In this document: positions 17,751 through 27,619 of the stretch, one piece after another | Layout of the letters: each line of letters opens with the position of its first letter | Numbering within the stretch: the stretch's first letter is position 1 | NCBI GenBank assembly: GCA_015061185.1 | Contig: SUWZ01000009.1 | Span: 1 to 64,000 of the forward strand | Origin: Bacteroidales bacterium | GTDB lineage: Bacteria; Bacteroidota; Bacteroidia; Bacteroidales; Paludibacteraceae | Direction: 5' to 3' | Length of the DNA stretch: 64,000 nucleotides | The notes under the pieces: generated by a model | Databases searched by the model: none | What the model was told of the DNA's origin: nothing | What the model saw: the letters and a program-made list of their open reading frames with translations, nothing else | Made by a program: the position numbers and the translations under genes

Positions 17751-19532
17751 TTAGCCATCAATCCAATCGCCGTTAGCTTTAATCAACTCTATCAATTTAT
17801 CAACGGCTTGGTCCTCCGGAATTAATTTTTCTATACATGTCTGACCTTTGTACAAATTTACCATCCCTTTAGCAGAACCTACATAGCCATAGTCTGCATC
17901 AGCCATTTCACCCGGACCATTAACAATACACCCCATTATCCCAATTTTTAAATTTTTCAAATGTGAGGTTTTTTCCTTGATACGAGCAATTGTACTTTGC
18001 AAATCAAATAAAGTTCTTCCGCAACTTGGACATGAGATGTACTCCGTCTTAGACATACGAACTCTTGCTCCCTGCAATATACCAAACGACAAAGAAAGAA
18101 GTTGAGAAGGTTGCACATTAGGTGCCTCAATCCATATTCCATCGCCTAAGCCATCTATGAAAAACTGACCAAAATCGGCTCCTGCTTTAATCTGCAAATC
18201 CTCTATATCACTATCTTGGTACGTTCGCTTTATAATAACCGGATTGGACATTTTTCTTTCCATTAAAGCATGAAAAAACGCTCTCTGTTCCGCTATCCCA
18301 TTCTTATGAGAGGTACTCAATATAACAACAACATCATCTGACAATTGCTGAACAACCTCATCCGTCAAATCAGAAAAAGTTAACTCTACATATTTATGAC
18401 CATCTTCCACATCCTTTAATTTATCAAGAGTGGTCACAGAATAGATTTTTCGACCCTTAATCTCGCCATTAGAAACAACAAAATCAGGCGATAAAACAGA
18501 ATGCTCACATTCTTGAGACATAAAAACGACAGGAACATTATTACCACCAATACCATTTACCGCACACGTTGCTCTTTTTTGATAAACAAATGGATTGATA
18601 CAACCGGAGTCTTTTGCTACTATTAATTCATGACCGGTTCTTGAGGAGACATAATCAACCAATTTTCGAGCGACAGGAATCTCACACTCAGGAGCTTCAC
18701 TCAATGAAACTCGAATAGTATCACCCAATCCATCCGCCAATAAAGCACCTATACCAAGCGCAGATTTCACACGTCCATCTTCTCCATCACCTGCCTCTGT
18801 CACTCCTAAATGCAATGGAAAATTCATCTTTTCTTCATTCATACGTGCAACCAATAAACGAACCGTTTGCACCATGATTACAGTATTCGAGGCTTTTATT
18901 GAAATAACCACATTTAGGAATTGTTCCTCTTTGCAAATGCGCAAAAATTCCAAGCAAGACTCCACCATTCCATTGGGCGTATCTCCGTAACGAGATAATA
19001 TTCTATCCGAAAGCGAACCATGATTTACACCAATCCTGATAGCTGTATGATTTTCACGACAAATAGCTAACAAGGGTAATAATTTTGTCCTGATTTTTTC
19101 TATCTCCAACTGATACTCCTCATCCGTGTATTCGAAACGATTTAAGGTATGAACCCTATCCACAAAATTTCCGGGATTAATCCTTACCTTCTCTACGTAT
19201 AATGCAGCCACCTCTGCTGCTTTAGGATTGAAATGAATATCTGCAACCAACGGAGCCTTTGCACCTTTTTTTCGTAATCCAGAACGAATAGCCTCTAAAT
19301 TAGTAGCTTCTTTAACCCCTTGTGCAGTAAAACGCACTAACTCTCCTCCCGCCTTTTCAATCTTCAGAGCTTGTTCTACAGATGCTTCGGTATCATTAGT
19401 ATCCGTATTTGCCATAGATTGAACCCGAATAGGATTATCACCACCAATCTCGATATTGCCTACTTTTACTGCGATCGTCCTCCTTCTACTGTAATTAAAT
19501 AGGTCCGAAATATATTTTGCGCTTTCTCCCAT
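17751..19532 (-). CDS. ispG: (E)-4-hydroxy-3-methylbut-2-enyl-diphosphate synthase, long form
   Basis: Sixth enzyme of the MEP isoprenoid pathway, converting MEcPP to HMBPP with a 4Fe-4S cluster. I start it at the ATG at 19532 (593 residues, MGESAKYISDLF) because the 22 upstream codons read as hydrophobic leader sequence unlike any IspG. The N-terminal TIM barrel (RVQSMANTDT near 38) is followed by an inserted domain of about 200 residues, then the C-terminal cluster domain with ISCPSCGRTLFDLQ and GCIVNGPGE. The insertion gives the plant-like length typical of Bacteroidota and Chlorobi. Cluster cysteines are intact. Confidence 0.95.
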   Translation of the reverse strand: MGESAKYISDLFNYSRRRTIAVKVGNIEIGGDNPIRVQSMANTDTNDTEASVEQALKIEKAGGELVRFTAQGVKEATNLEAIRSGLRKKGAKAPLVADIHFNPKAAEVAALYVEKVRINPGNFVDRVHTLNRFEYTDEEYQLEIEKIRTKLLPLLAICRENHTAIRIGVNHGSLSDRILSRYGDTPNGMVESCLEFLRICKEEQFLNVVISIKASNTVIMVQTVRLLVARMNEEKMNFPLHLGVTEAGDGEDGRVKSALGIGALLADGLGDTIRVSLSEAPECEIPVARKLVDYVSSRTGHELIVAKDSGCINPFVYQKRATCAVNGIGGNNVPVVFMSQECEHSVLSPDFVVSNGEIKGRKIYSVTTLDKLKDVEDGHKYVELTFSDLTDEVVQQLSDDVVVILSTSHKNGIAEQRAFFHALMERKMSNPVIIKRTYQDSDIEDLQIKAGADFGQFFIDGLGDGIWIEAPNVQPSQLLSLSFGILQGARVRMSKTEYISCPSCGRTLFDLQSTIARIKEKTSHLKNLKIGIMGCIVNGPGEMADADYGYVGSAKGMVNLYKGQTCIEKLIPEDQAVDKLIELIKANGDWIDG

Positions 19533-19635
19533 AACTTCAATAAAAAAAATTAAATTATAAAAAAATGGGCAATTGGACTCCAAAAAAGACTTATACATAC
19601 TATACGACTATATGGGTCTAAACACAATTGCTATA

Positions 19636-19643
19636 CAAATTTA
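19636..19643 (-). promoter_or_regulatory. -7 promoter element for ispG
   Basis: CAAATTTA on the + strand reads TAAATTTG on the - strand, matching TAnnTTTG. It lies about 104 bases upstream of the chosen ispG start and supports the shorter reading frame beginning at 19532. Confidence 0.45.
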
Positions 19644-19876
19644 TTAAAATTTAAGAGATTACACTCGCAATATATTTACTTTTCTGCATAAAAAGATAGG
19701 AAATTCCATAAATTTCGTCGATACAACAAAAGGGAAGCCTCTTTATAAAGAGGAAAAAAGATAAATTTATTTAAAAAAGCCGTTAAAATTTTATTTTAAA
19801 TTGATTTTGAGTCTCACTCTCTCATTTTAAACAATTTCTAAATTATCGACCCAATTTTTGAACTCACCTTCAACAA

Positions 19877-19909
19877 AAAAGGTTGAGCCTTAGCCCAACC
19901 TTTTTTTGT
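19877..19909 (-). terminator. Rho-independent terminator of secDF
   Basis: A stem with arms AAAAAAGGTTG and CAACCTTTTTTT plus an inner GC pair region flanks a short loop. The arm ends give U-tracts on both strands. It lies 25 bases beyond the secDF stop on the - strand. Confidence 0.82.
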
Positions 19910-19933
19910 TACACGAAGTATGATATACAATTA

Positions 19934-22900
19934 TTATTTACGCACCTCATCCGTTTTCGCATCACTACCTTTAAGAATATCGTAAGCAATAGGGGTAGCA
20001 ATAAACCAAGAAGAGTAAGTACCAATAATCACACCAATCAACATAGCAAAGATAAATCCTCTGATTGTTTCACCTCCAAAGAAGAAGATAATAATCAATA
20101 CAACCAAAGTACTCATAGAAGTACTAAAAGTACGACTCAACGTTGAATTAAGAGCCTCATTGATTGTTGTACGTTTATCACGATTTGGATACAATCCGAC
20201 AGCCTCACGAATACGGTCGAAAATAACCACTTTATCATTGATAGAGTAACCGATAACCGTCAAAATTGCAGCAATAAAAGATTGATCTATTTCCATTGAG
20301 AAAGGCATAACATTCTTCAACAAAGAGAACAATCCCATAATAATCAAAGTATCATGAACTAAAGCAACAACAGCACCCAAACTAAATGCAATATTACGGA
20401 AACGAAGTAAGATGTACAATCCGATAACAATCAATGCAATCACCACAGCCCAAACAGCAGAAGTTTTAATATCATCCGCCATAGTAGGTCCAACTTTTTG
20501 AGAACTTTGCAAACCGTATGAAACTGCTCCATCCGGAATTTGAGAAACCTTTACGCCATCTTGAACAGCATATTGATTAATAAACATATCAAAAGTTACA
20601 TCATCACCCAACAAAGGTTTCACGCCATTGAATATTATATTTTGGATTTCTCCATCCAAAGCAGGATCGTTATCCATGATACGGTAATTGGTTGTGATAC
20701 GCACCTTATTACTTTCACCAATAGTAATAACGGTCACACCACTTTCTCCAAACGAACCTTTCAACATATCTGCCACTTCTACAGTTGAAACAGGTTTTTC
20801 AAATCTTACGATATAATTTCTACCACCACTGAAGTCAACACCTTGTTTCAATCCGGAAGTAAATAGAGAAATAAGACCTACAAGAACAATCACTCCGGAG
20901 ATGGAGAAGAAAATCTTGCGAGTACCAATAAAATCCACCTTGGTATTTTGGAACCAATTTTTAGTAATATTGGTAGTGAATGGAATATTATGGTATTTTT
21001 CAGACTTATTCAACAACCACTCGAAAATCAAGCGAGAGATAAATACAGCTGTGAAGAAAGAACAAAGAATACCAATAATCAACGTGGTAGCAAAACCTTT
21101 GATTGGACCTGTTCCAAATACGAACAAAATAATACCGGTCAAAATTGTTGTTACGTTAGAGTCGATGATTGCACTAAAGGCATTCTTGTAACCATCAGCC
21201 AAAGCTCTCTTAATATTCTTTCCTGCTCTTAACTCTTCACGAATACGCTCATAGATCAACACGTTAGCATCCACAGCCATACCCAAAGTTAAGACAATAC
21301 CCGCAATACCCGGCAACGTTAGAACTGCCTTGAAAGAAGCCAAGACACTAAAGATAAAGAATACGTTGCAGCATAAAGCGACATCCGCAATAATTCCCGG
21401 AATTAATCCATAATAGAATATCATATAAATTAGCACTAAGACAAATGCAATTACGAAAGAGATCAAACCTGCGGTAATAGCCTCTTGTCCCAAAGAAGGT
21501 CCAACAACATCTTCCTGAACAATATGAGCTGGAGCAGGCATTTTACCGGATTTCAAAACGTTTGCCAAGTCTTTTGCCTCATCTACTGTAAAGTTTCCTG
21601 AAATTTCAGATCTACCTCCGGTAATTTCATCATTTACTCTTGGATAAGAATATACATAACCATCCAAAACGATAGCTATACATTTACCGATATTCTCTTT
21701 TGTCAAACGAGCCCACATTTGAGCACCTTCTTGGTTCATCTCCATGCTCACAACAGAACGAGAGTGTTGATTAAAATCGGCACGAGCATCTGCAATAACC
21801 GAACCTGTCATAGGAGCTTTACCATCACGTTTTTTTGCATTAATAGCAATTAACTCAAAAAAGTTTCCTGCTTCATCAATAGCCTTAACAGACCATTTAG
21901 GGCGAAGTGCAGAAGGGATAATACGTTTTTCTGCAGCCAAACGGAAATATTCAGCCACTTTAGCAGTATCCTTCACATGAACGTAACCAATCAACGGACC
22001 GGGACCAACACGACCTGACTGATAGTCCATATTCAACTGAACTTTTGCAAATAATGGATTCTCTTTTGCCCACTCTTCAGCATTAGCCTGACTAACAGCA
22101 GCAGAATCTGTCGCTACAGAAGCCAACAAACTATCAATTCCCGAAACAGAAGCACTATCTTTAACACTTTCTACCGTTGCACTTGAATCAGTTGTAGCAT
22201 CTTGCACTTTCTCCATATCCCTAATCATAGCATTCATTGCCATAATAGGCTCTTGGATTTCAGCAAAGTCCAATGTCTCCCAAAATTCCAAATCGGCAGA
22301 ACCTTGCAACAATTTACGGACACGCTCAGGTTCTTTTACACCCGGCATCTCAATTAAAATACGACCGGCAACCTCCAATTGTTGAATATTTGGCTGAACA
22401 ACACCAAAACGGTCTATACGAGAACGCAACACGTTAAATGAGTTATCTACAGCACTTTGAACTTCTTCTTTCAACACTTTGACAACATCATCATCCGAAG
22501 TTGTTGTTCCAATTTTATCTTTTAACTCAAAAGTTGAAAAAATAGATGATAAATTTTGATCCGGATTAACCTCTTTAAAAGATTCAGCAAACAAATCAAC
22601 GAAATCACGCTGATTAGTTAATTGTTTCTCCTTAGCCAACTTCATGGCATTCTTAAAAGACTCAGAAGAGCTGTTAGAACCAGCCATCTTTGTTAAAATG
22701 TCGGAAACAGAAACTTCCATCACCACATTCATTCCGCCTTTTAAGTCCAGACCTAAATTCAACTCATTCTCCTTACACTCCTTCAAAGTGTAACCCAACC
22801 ACACTTTCTCTCCTGACAAGGAATCGAGATACATCTTGTACTCTTCCGTGTTTTCTCCATACAATTCTTCTGCTTTGTTCGAATAATATAGAGATACCAA

Positions 22901-22975
22901 ACTGAAAGAAAGGTAGAAAAGACACACCAACGCAAAAAGCGCTGCTATGACCTTAACAAATCCTTTGTTCTGCAT
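19934..22975 (-). CDS. secDF: Protein translocase subunit SecDF (fused SecD-SecF)
   Basis: Accessory translocase that uses the proton gradient to pull exported proteins out of SecYEG. The 1013-residue protein fuses SecD (about 1-620) and SecF (about 650-1013), as usual in Bacteroidota. SecD shows the LGLDLKGGMNVVMEV motif near 75-90, the large P1 periplasmic domain, the EMPGVKEPERVRKLL motif, and the membrane region with GMAVDANVLIYERIREE. SecF shows GVDFSGGRNYIVRF and GYSINDKVVIFDRIRE, which carry the conserved Asp residues. P1 has a low-complexity Ser/Ala/Asp insertion near 245-295. Twelve transmembrane helices are expected. Confidence 0.97.
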   Translation of the reverse strand: MQNKGFVKVIAALFALVCLFYLSFSLVSLYYSNKAEELYGENTEEYKMYLDSLSGEKVWLGYTLKECKENELNLGLDLKGGMNVVMEVSVSDILTKMAGSNSSSESFKNAMKLAKEKQLTNQRDFVDLFAESFKEVNPDQNLSSIFSTFELKDKIGTTTSDDDVVKVLKEEVQSAVDNSFNVLRSRIDRFGVVQPNIQQLEVAGRILIEMPGVKEPERVRKLLQGSADLEFWETLDFAEIQEPIMAMNAMIRDMEKVQDATTDSSATVESVKDSASVSGIDSLLASVATDSAAVSQANAEEWAKENPLFAKVQLNMDYQSGRVGPGPLIGYVHVKDTAKVAEYFRLAAEKRIIPSALRPKWSVKAIDEAGNFFELIAINAKKRDGKAPMTGSVIADARADFNQHSRSVVSMEMNQEGAQMWARLTKENIGKCIAIVLDGYVYSYPRVNDEITGGRSEISGNFTVDEAKDLANVLKSGKMPAPAHIVQEDVVGPSLGQEAITAGLISFVIAFVLVLIYMIFYYGLIPGIIADVALCCNVFFIFSVLASFKAVLTLPGIAGIVLTLGMAVDANVLIYERIREELRAGKNIKRALADGYKNAFSAIIDSNVTTILTGIILFVFGTGPIKGFATTLIIGILCSFFTAVFISRLIFEWLLNKSEKYHNIPFTTNITKNWFQNTKVDFIGTRKIFFSISGVIVLVGLISLFTSGLKQGVDFSGGRNYIVRFEKPVSTVEVADMLKGSFGESGVTVITIGESNKVRITTNYRIMDNDPALDGEIQNIIFNGVKPLLGDDVTFDMFINQYAVQDGVKVSQIPDGAVSYGLQSSQKVGPTMADDIKTSAVWAVVIALIVIGLYILLRFRNIAFSLGAVVALVHDTLIIMGLFSLLKNVMPFSMEIDQSFIAAILTVIGYSINDKVVIFDRIREAVGLYPNRDKRTTINEALNSTLSRTFSTSMSTLVVLIIIFFFGGETIRGFIFAMLIGVIIGTYSSWFIATPIAYDILKGSDAKTDEVRK

Positions 22976-23030
22976 TTCTACAAATTTTATAAATTACTGT
23001 TAAATTTTAAAATTCACATTTTTCGAACTG

Positions 23031-23038
23031 CAAATATA
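23031..23038 (-). promoter_or_regulatory. -7 promoter element for secDF
   Basis: CAAATATA on the + strand reads TATATTTG on the - strand. It is 56 bases upstream of the secDF start, a normal leader length. Confidence 0.55.
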
Positions 23039-23077
23039 GTTTTTTTTATTTTAATAACATCATTCATAGAAACAAAA

Positions 23078-23109
23078 TTTGGGGTTTTAAACTCTTTTCG
23101 ATATATTTG
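23078..23109 (+). promoter_or_regulatory. Promoter (-33 TTTG and -7 TATATTTG) of the PorE-like gene
   Basis: TTTG at 23078-23081 and TATATTTG at 23102-23109 are spaced by 20 bases, a full consensus Bacteroidota promoter. The start codon at 23131 is 21 bases downstream. This excludes an in-frame TTG at 23107 as translation start because it lies inside the -7 element. Confidence 0.75.
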
Positions 23110-23130
23110 TGGAAACATAATCGAATTGTC

Positions 23131-25059
23131 ATGAAGAAATTACTAATTATCATTACATTTTTTTTCTTTGCATTCTCCGCATTAGGACAGAGCAAAAAAG
23201 AAATACAAGCATACGAAGATGCCGTTATTTTAATTAATAATGGTAAATATAAAGAAGCTATCCCTATTTTGCGCGAATTAATTCGAGAAAATAAAAATTT
23301 TGTCGATGCGTCATGGACATTGTCTGACCTATATAAAAAAATGTGTAACGACGAAAAACGCATTTCAACTTTGCTCTACATTGCCAAACCTTCAGTTGCA
23401 AGGTATCACAACACCTTGAATAGATTGGCTACTGCATACCATGAAACTTGTAATTATGAAAAGGCAATTGAAACGTATAAATTAATTCCTAAGTCTGAAA
23501 GTACATTTTACAAAAGAGCTGTCATCGGAATTAAAAAGTGTGAAGAGGCCTTAGAGTTAGTAGCAAATCCTGTTCCCTTCAATTTTAAAAATATGGGGAC
23601 GGCTATTAATACCGAATTTGATGATTACTGGCCTAGTTTGACTGCAGATGAGAGTTTCTTTTCCACAACCATTAAACTGAATCAAAAACAAGGTGAATCA
23701 TCGGTCGGGAAAGCCATTCATGAGGACATTTACTTAAGTAAAAAAATCAACAATGTTTGGGCTCCCACAAAGAATGTGGGGGCTGCCATGAACTCTATTG
23801 GCAATGAGGGAGCACAAAGTATAACCCTTGATAGTCGCTACATGTTTTTTGTCGCTTGCGACCGCCGCGTCGGATTGGGAGGATGTGACATATATTACTC
23901 CATTCGAGAAGGGGATTTTTGGTCTCCTGCTATCAATGCCGGCGCTCCTCTCAATACCAGACATTGGGAAACCTACCCTACGTTGAGTCCGACCGGTGAC
24001 GAACTCTACTTTGCCAGCAACCGCCCCGGAGGAAAAGGGAAATCGGATATCTGGAAATGTAAAGTAAAAATTTTACCAAGTGGCAAATTAGAGTTTTCAG
24101 AACCCGTAAACCTAAGTGCTACAATCAATACTCCTGAGGATGAATTGTCTCCTTTTATTCACGCAGATAACGAATCTCTCTATTTCTCATCTAAAGGTAG
24201 AAAAGGATTAGGAGGATACGACGTTTTTGTTACTTACAAAAATGGTGCCGATTGGACAGAACCTCAAAATATCGGATATCCTATTAATACCTGTAAAGAC
24301 GAAATTGGATTTGTTGTAAATGCAAATGGAGACAAAGCCTACTTCTCATCAGACGGACAAGAAAAGAATGGTAGAGGACGTGACATCTATGAGCTTAAAA
24401 TGGTGGAGGGGAATCTCAGACCAAGAAAAAGCATGAAATATGCTACCGGAAAAATTGTTGATGCAGAAACCAACCAACCTATTCAAGCTACCATAGATGT
24501 ATTCAGTGTCAAATCCAACAAATTGATTTTCCGCTCTGTATCGGACAAAAAAACAGGCGACTTTATTGCTTGCGTTCCTGAAGATGAGGAATATGGTGTT
24601 AATGCAAGTAAAAAAGGGTACATGTTCTACTCTGATAACTTTGAAGCAAAATCTCAAATAAAAACAAAAACTCCTAAAAAAAATGGAGAGGTCGAATTGG
24701 AAACGATTGAGGTAGGTAAAAAAATGACGCTCAATAACATTTTCTTCGACTTTGACAAAGCAACGTTAAAAAAAGAGTCTAACTTCGAATTAAATCAAGT
24801 GGTCAAATTCATGAAAGAGAATCCGACAGTAAAAATTCAACTCTCGGGACATACCGACTATAAGGGAAGTAATGAATACAATTTAACCCTCTCAAACGAA
24901 CGTGCAAAAGCGGCATACAACTATTTGGTCAACCATGGTGTACCTAAATCAAGAATGACCTACAAAGGCTACGGTAAAACACAACCTATTGCCGATAATA
25001 GTACAGATGCTGGAAGAGCTTTAAATCGTAGAACAGAAATTTTAATCATTGCCAAATAA
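23131..25059 (+). CDS. PorE-like envelope protein: TPR, PD40 beta-propeller, CRD and OmpA domains
   Basis: The 642-residue exported protein (signal peptide about 1-20, MKKLLIIITFFFFAFSALGQ) has four parts: TPR-type helices (about 25-150), a PD40/WD40-like propeller (about 170-425) with repeated SLTADESFFS / LDSRYMFFV / LSPTGDELYFAS blades, a carboxypeptidase-regulatory-like domain (about 435-505, GKIVDAETNQPIQATIDVF) and an OmpA C-terminal domain (about 530-642, NIFFDFDKATLKKES, LSGHTDYKGSNEYN, GKTQPI) that binds peptidoglycan. PorE of the Porphyromonas type IX secretion system has this same order, so a T9SS anchoring role is plausible; Bacteroidota carry paralogues of this layout, so assignment is not certain. 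It is a single-gene unit with its own promoter and terminator. Confidence 0.85.
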   Translation: MKKLLIIITFFFFAFSALGQSKKEIQAYEDAVILINNGKYKEAIPILRELIRENKNFVDASWTLSDLYKKMCNDEKRISTLLYIAKPSVARYHNTLNRLATAYHETCNYEKAIETYKLIPKSESTFYKRAVIGIKKCEEALELVANPVPFNFKNMGTAINTEFDDYWPSLTADESFFSTTIKLNQKQGESSVGKAIHEDIYLSKKINNVWAPTKNVGAAMNSIGNEGAQSITLDSRYMFFVACDRRVGLGGCDIYYSIREGDFWSPAINAGAPLNTRHWETYPTLSPTGDELYFASNRPGGKGKSDIWKCKVKILPSGKLEFSEPVNLSATINTPEDELSPFIHADNESLYFSSKGRKGLGGYDVFVTYKNGADWTEPQNIGYPINTCKDEIGFVVNANGDKAYFSSDGQEKNGRGRDIYELKMVEGNLRPRKSMKYATGKIVDAETNQPIQATIDVFSVKSNKLIFRSVSDKKTGDFIACVPEDEEYGVNASKKGYMFYSDNFEAKSQIKTKTPKKNGEVELETIEVGKKMTLNNIFFDFDKATLKKESNFELNQVVKFMKENPTVKIQLSGHTDYKGSNEYNLTLSNERAKAAYNYLVNHGVPKSRMTYKGYGKTQPIADNSTDAGRALNRRTEILIIAK

Positions 25060-25084
25060 TCTTTTTTAACGACAAATAAAATTT

Positions 25085-25123
25085 AAAGGTTCTGCTTAGA
25101 AAATTTCACTAAACAGAACCTTT
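25085..25123 (+). terminator. Terminator of the PorE-like gene
   Basis: AAAGGTTCTG (25085-25094) and CAGAACCTTT (25114-25123) are perfect reverse complements around a 19-base loop, 25 bases after the stop codon. The following U-tract is interrupted (ACTTTTA). Confidence 0.75.
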
Positions 25124-25242
25124 ACTTTTATAGCAAACTTCTATAAATCACTTAGAAAAACATCTTAAACCCAGCCCTCAACATTACTGTTAATCAAAAG
25201 CAATATTGCGCATCAACTATTTAAAGAGAGGTATCAAGCAAA

Positions 25243-27468
25243 CTACCGGTTTGTTTCCACCCTATTCACAGAACTAACACCATGAATTTTTACCAATGTC
25301 ATACAAAGATTATTAACATCCTCAACATCATGCACATAAACCGTTATTTGTCCCTCAAAGATCCCGTCATTGGTTTCTACATTAATTTTAGTCACATTAA
25401 CAGCATGCTCTTCTGTTATAACCTTAACGATTTCGCTTAATATACCCATTCTATCCGTCCCTTTAATCTCAATCGTAGCAGGGAAAGAAAGTATTTTATG
25501 CGTTTCCCATACGGCAGAAATAATTCGTTCGCCATAATTAGATTTCAATTTCATTGCGACAGGACATTGACGCTTATGAACTACCAACATTCCATCTTCC
25601 TCCATAAAACCTAAAACATCGTCGCCTGGAATTGGAGAACAACAATCCGCAATACGATATGTAACGCCGGAATTGTCCTCTGTCAAAGTTAAAGTCTTTT
25701 TTGCATCCGCTTTTTTGGAAGAAAAGAACGGGATAGCAGAATCCGCTTTCCCAAAAGTCAATTTCCAATACTTCATCAATTTATTTTGTTTCCCCTTAAA
25801 TACGGTGGAAGACAACTCCTCTAAATTGATAATCTGTTTTCCGATTTTATAATAAAGTTCCTCCTTTTTCGTCTCATGATAATGATCTAATATCTTAAAA
25901 ATATTATCAGGAGTTAAAGCCAAACCTTGTTGTTCCAAATAAAGTTCTAAATCCCTCTCACCTTTTTTCATAAAGGACTTATACTCTTTTTTGAAAAGCG
26001 ATCTGATTTTAGATTTAGCCTTAGCTGTTGTTACATAATTAATCCATTCCGGAGCAGGTTTTTGTTTTTTTGAAGTAAGGATTTCAACTTGGTCACCACT
26101 TTTAAGGACATAACTGAGTGGCACCAAATTATGGTTTACTTTAGCACCAATGCACTGCATACCCATATCCGTATGTAAAGAGAAAGCAAAATCAAGAGCT
26201 GTAGCACCCTGAGGAAGCGTTCTGATATCACCATGCAACGTAAACACAAAAATTTCAGAAGCAAAGAGATTCAATTTAAAGGTATCGAGAAAATCTATTG
26301 CGTTAGGTTCCGGATTTTCAAGCAGTTCTTTAATCGTTTGCAACCATTTTTCCAACTCAGAATCATCTTTTTCTCCTGTTTTATATTTCCAATGTGCTGC
26401 AAAACCCTTTTCTGCAATATCATCCATTCTGCGGCTGCGAATTTGCACCTCGATCCATTGTCCTAGTGGACCCATAACAGTAACATGAAGGGCTTCATAA
26501 CCATTGGCCTTAGGTGTATTCACCCAATCTCTAATACGCTCCGGATGGGGTTTATAAATATCAGTTATAGCAGAATAAATAGCCCAGCAATCTTTCTTTT
26601 CATCACTATCTTTAGATTCAAAAATAATCCTTAAAGCGAGAATATCATAAACCTCCTCAAAAGGAATATTTTTAGCTTGCATTTTGCGCCAAATAGAATA
26701 AATCGATTTTACTCTGGCAAGAATTTCAAACTCCAACCCTAATCCTTCCAACTTATGTTTAATAGGTTCCGCAAACATTGAGAAGAGGGTATCACGTTCA
26801 TTTTTCGATTGCTCTAAATAAGAGGATAACTCTGCATATTTATCCGGATGCTCATACTTAAAACTAAGGTCTTCAAGTTCTGTTTTAATTGCATAAAATC
26901 CAAGTCGATTAGCAAGAGGAGCATAAATATATTGAGTTTCCCCTGCGATTTTATACTGTTTTGCAGGAGGCATAGAGGCCAATGTTCTCATATTATGCAA
27001 TCGGTCTGCCATCTTTATCAAGACAACACGAATATCCTCTGACATTGTCAACAGAAGTTTTCGAAAATTCTCAGCTTGAGCAGATGCTTTTTCGCCAAAA
27101 ACACCACCTGATATTTTGGTTAAACCGTCAACTATAGAGGCTATTTTTTCTCCAAAAAGGTTTTTTATATCTTCTACCGTGTACTCTGTATCCTCAACAA
27201 CATCATGCAACAAAGAAGAACAAATGGAAGTAGAGCCCAACCCGATTTCGCCCGCTACAATACGAGCTACCGCAATTGGGTGTAAAATATAAGGTTCTCC
27301 GGAGCGACGACGCACACCTTGATGCGCTTTACAAGCAAACCGAAAAGCCTTTTCAATTTTTTCTACTTTTTGCCTATGATTTGATGACAAATAATCATTT
27401 ATCAACGCTTGGTATTCGCGTTCGATTAACTGTTGTTCCTCTTCTGTATGCTGACGCAATTCATCCAT
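25243..27468 (-). CDS. RelA/SpoT family (p)ppGpp synthetase/hydrolase
   Basis: Bifunctional stringent-response enzyme of 741 residues. The N-terminal HD hydrolase domain keeps the HD pair (His88-Asp89 in LLHDVVEDT); the synthetase domain shows RVKSIYSIWRKM, YDILALRIIF and the ATP/GDP-site motif ANGYEALHVTV near 325; a TGS domain follows (about 405-465, FTLHGDIRTLPQGATALDF) and an ACT domain ends the protein (about 670-741). Both catalytic domains look intact, so synthesis and hydrolysis are both expected. It is transcribed alone; 150 bases and a terminator separate it from the WG-repeat gene upstream. Confidence 0.95.
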   Translation of the reverse strand: MDELRQHTEEEQQLIEREYQALINDYLSSNHRQKVEKIEKAFRFACKAHQGVRRRSGEPYILHPIAVARIVAGEIGLGSTSICSSLLHDVVEDTEYTVEDIKNLFGEKIASIVDGLTKISGGVFGEKASAQAENFRKLLLTMSEDIRVVLIKMADRLHNMRTLASMPPAKQYKIAGETQYIYAPLANRLGFYAIKTELEDLSFKYEHPDKYAELSSYLEQSKNERDTLFSMFAEPIKHKLEGLGLEFEILARVKSIYSIWRKMQAKNIPFEEVYDILALRIIFESKDSDEKKDCWAIYSAITDIYKPHPERIRDWVNTPKANGYEALHVTVMGPLGQWIEVQIRSRRMDDIAEKGFAAHWKYKTGEKDDSELEKWLQTIKELLENPEPNAIDFLDTFKLNLFASEIFVFTLHGDIRTLPQGATALDFAFSLHTDMGMQCIGAKVNHNLVPLSYVLKSGDQVEILTSKKQKPAPEWINYVTTAKAKSKIRSLFKKEYKSFMKKGERDLELYLEQQGLALTPDNIFKILDHYHETKKEELYYKIGKQIINLEELSSTVFKGKQNKLMKYWKLTFGKADSAIPFFSSKKADAKKTLTLTEDNSGVTYRIADCCSPIPGDDVLGFMEEDGMLVVHKRQCPVAMKLKSNYGERIISAVWETHKILSFPATIEIKGTDRMGILSEIVKVITEEHAVNVTKINVETNDGIFEGQITVYVHDVEDVNNLCMTLVKIHGVSSVNRVETNR

Positions 27469-27564
27469 AATCTAAATCCTATGTAATTATCCTACCAATC
27501 TTGCACATTCTTGCCTAAAGGAGACAAGAGTAAACAGCTTCTAAATAAAAATCCTAAAAACTTT

Positions 27565-27603
27565 AAAGAGGTTGTGTCAAATAAATTTTAACACAACCTC
27601 TTT
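27565..27603 (-). terminator. Terminator of the SUMF1/WG-repeat gene pair
   Basis: AAAGAGGTTGTGT (27565-27577) pairs perfectly with ACACAACCTCTTT (27591-27603). It lies 17 bases beyond the WG-repeat gene stop on the - strand and before the RelA/SpoT gene, which separates the two transcription units. Confidence 0.8.
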
Positions 27604-27619
27604 ATCAAATATACTCCAA

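Larger units (their letters stand above)
19533..19933. other. Intergenic region between ispG and secDF
   Basis: It holds the ispG promoter element (19636-19643), a perfect 16-bp palindrome CCTCTTTATAAAGAGG at 19738-19753 and the secDF terminator at 19877-19909. The remaining sequence is AT-rich and shows no coding pattern. Confidence 0.5.

Noticed and set aside
19883..20146. Long frames on the strand opposite secDF, pnp, ftsH and other large genes
   Set aside because: They are out-of-frame shadows of well-identified genes with low-complexity translations and no start signals.
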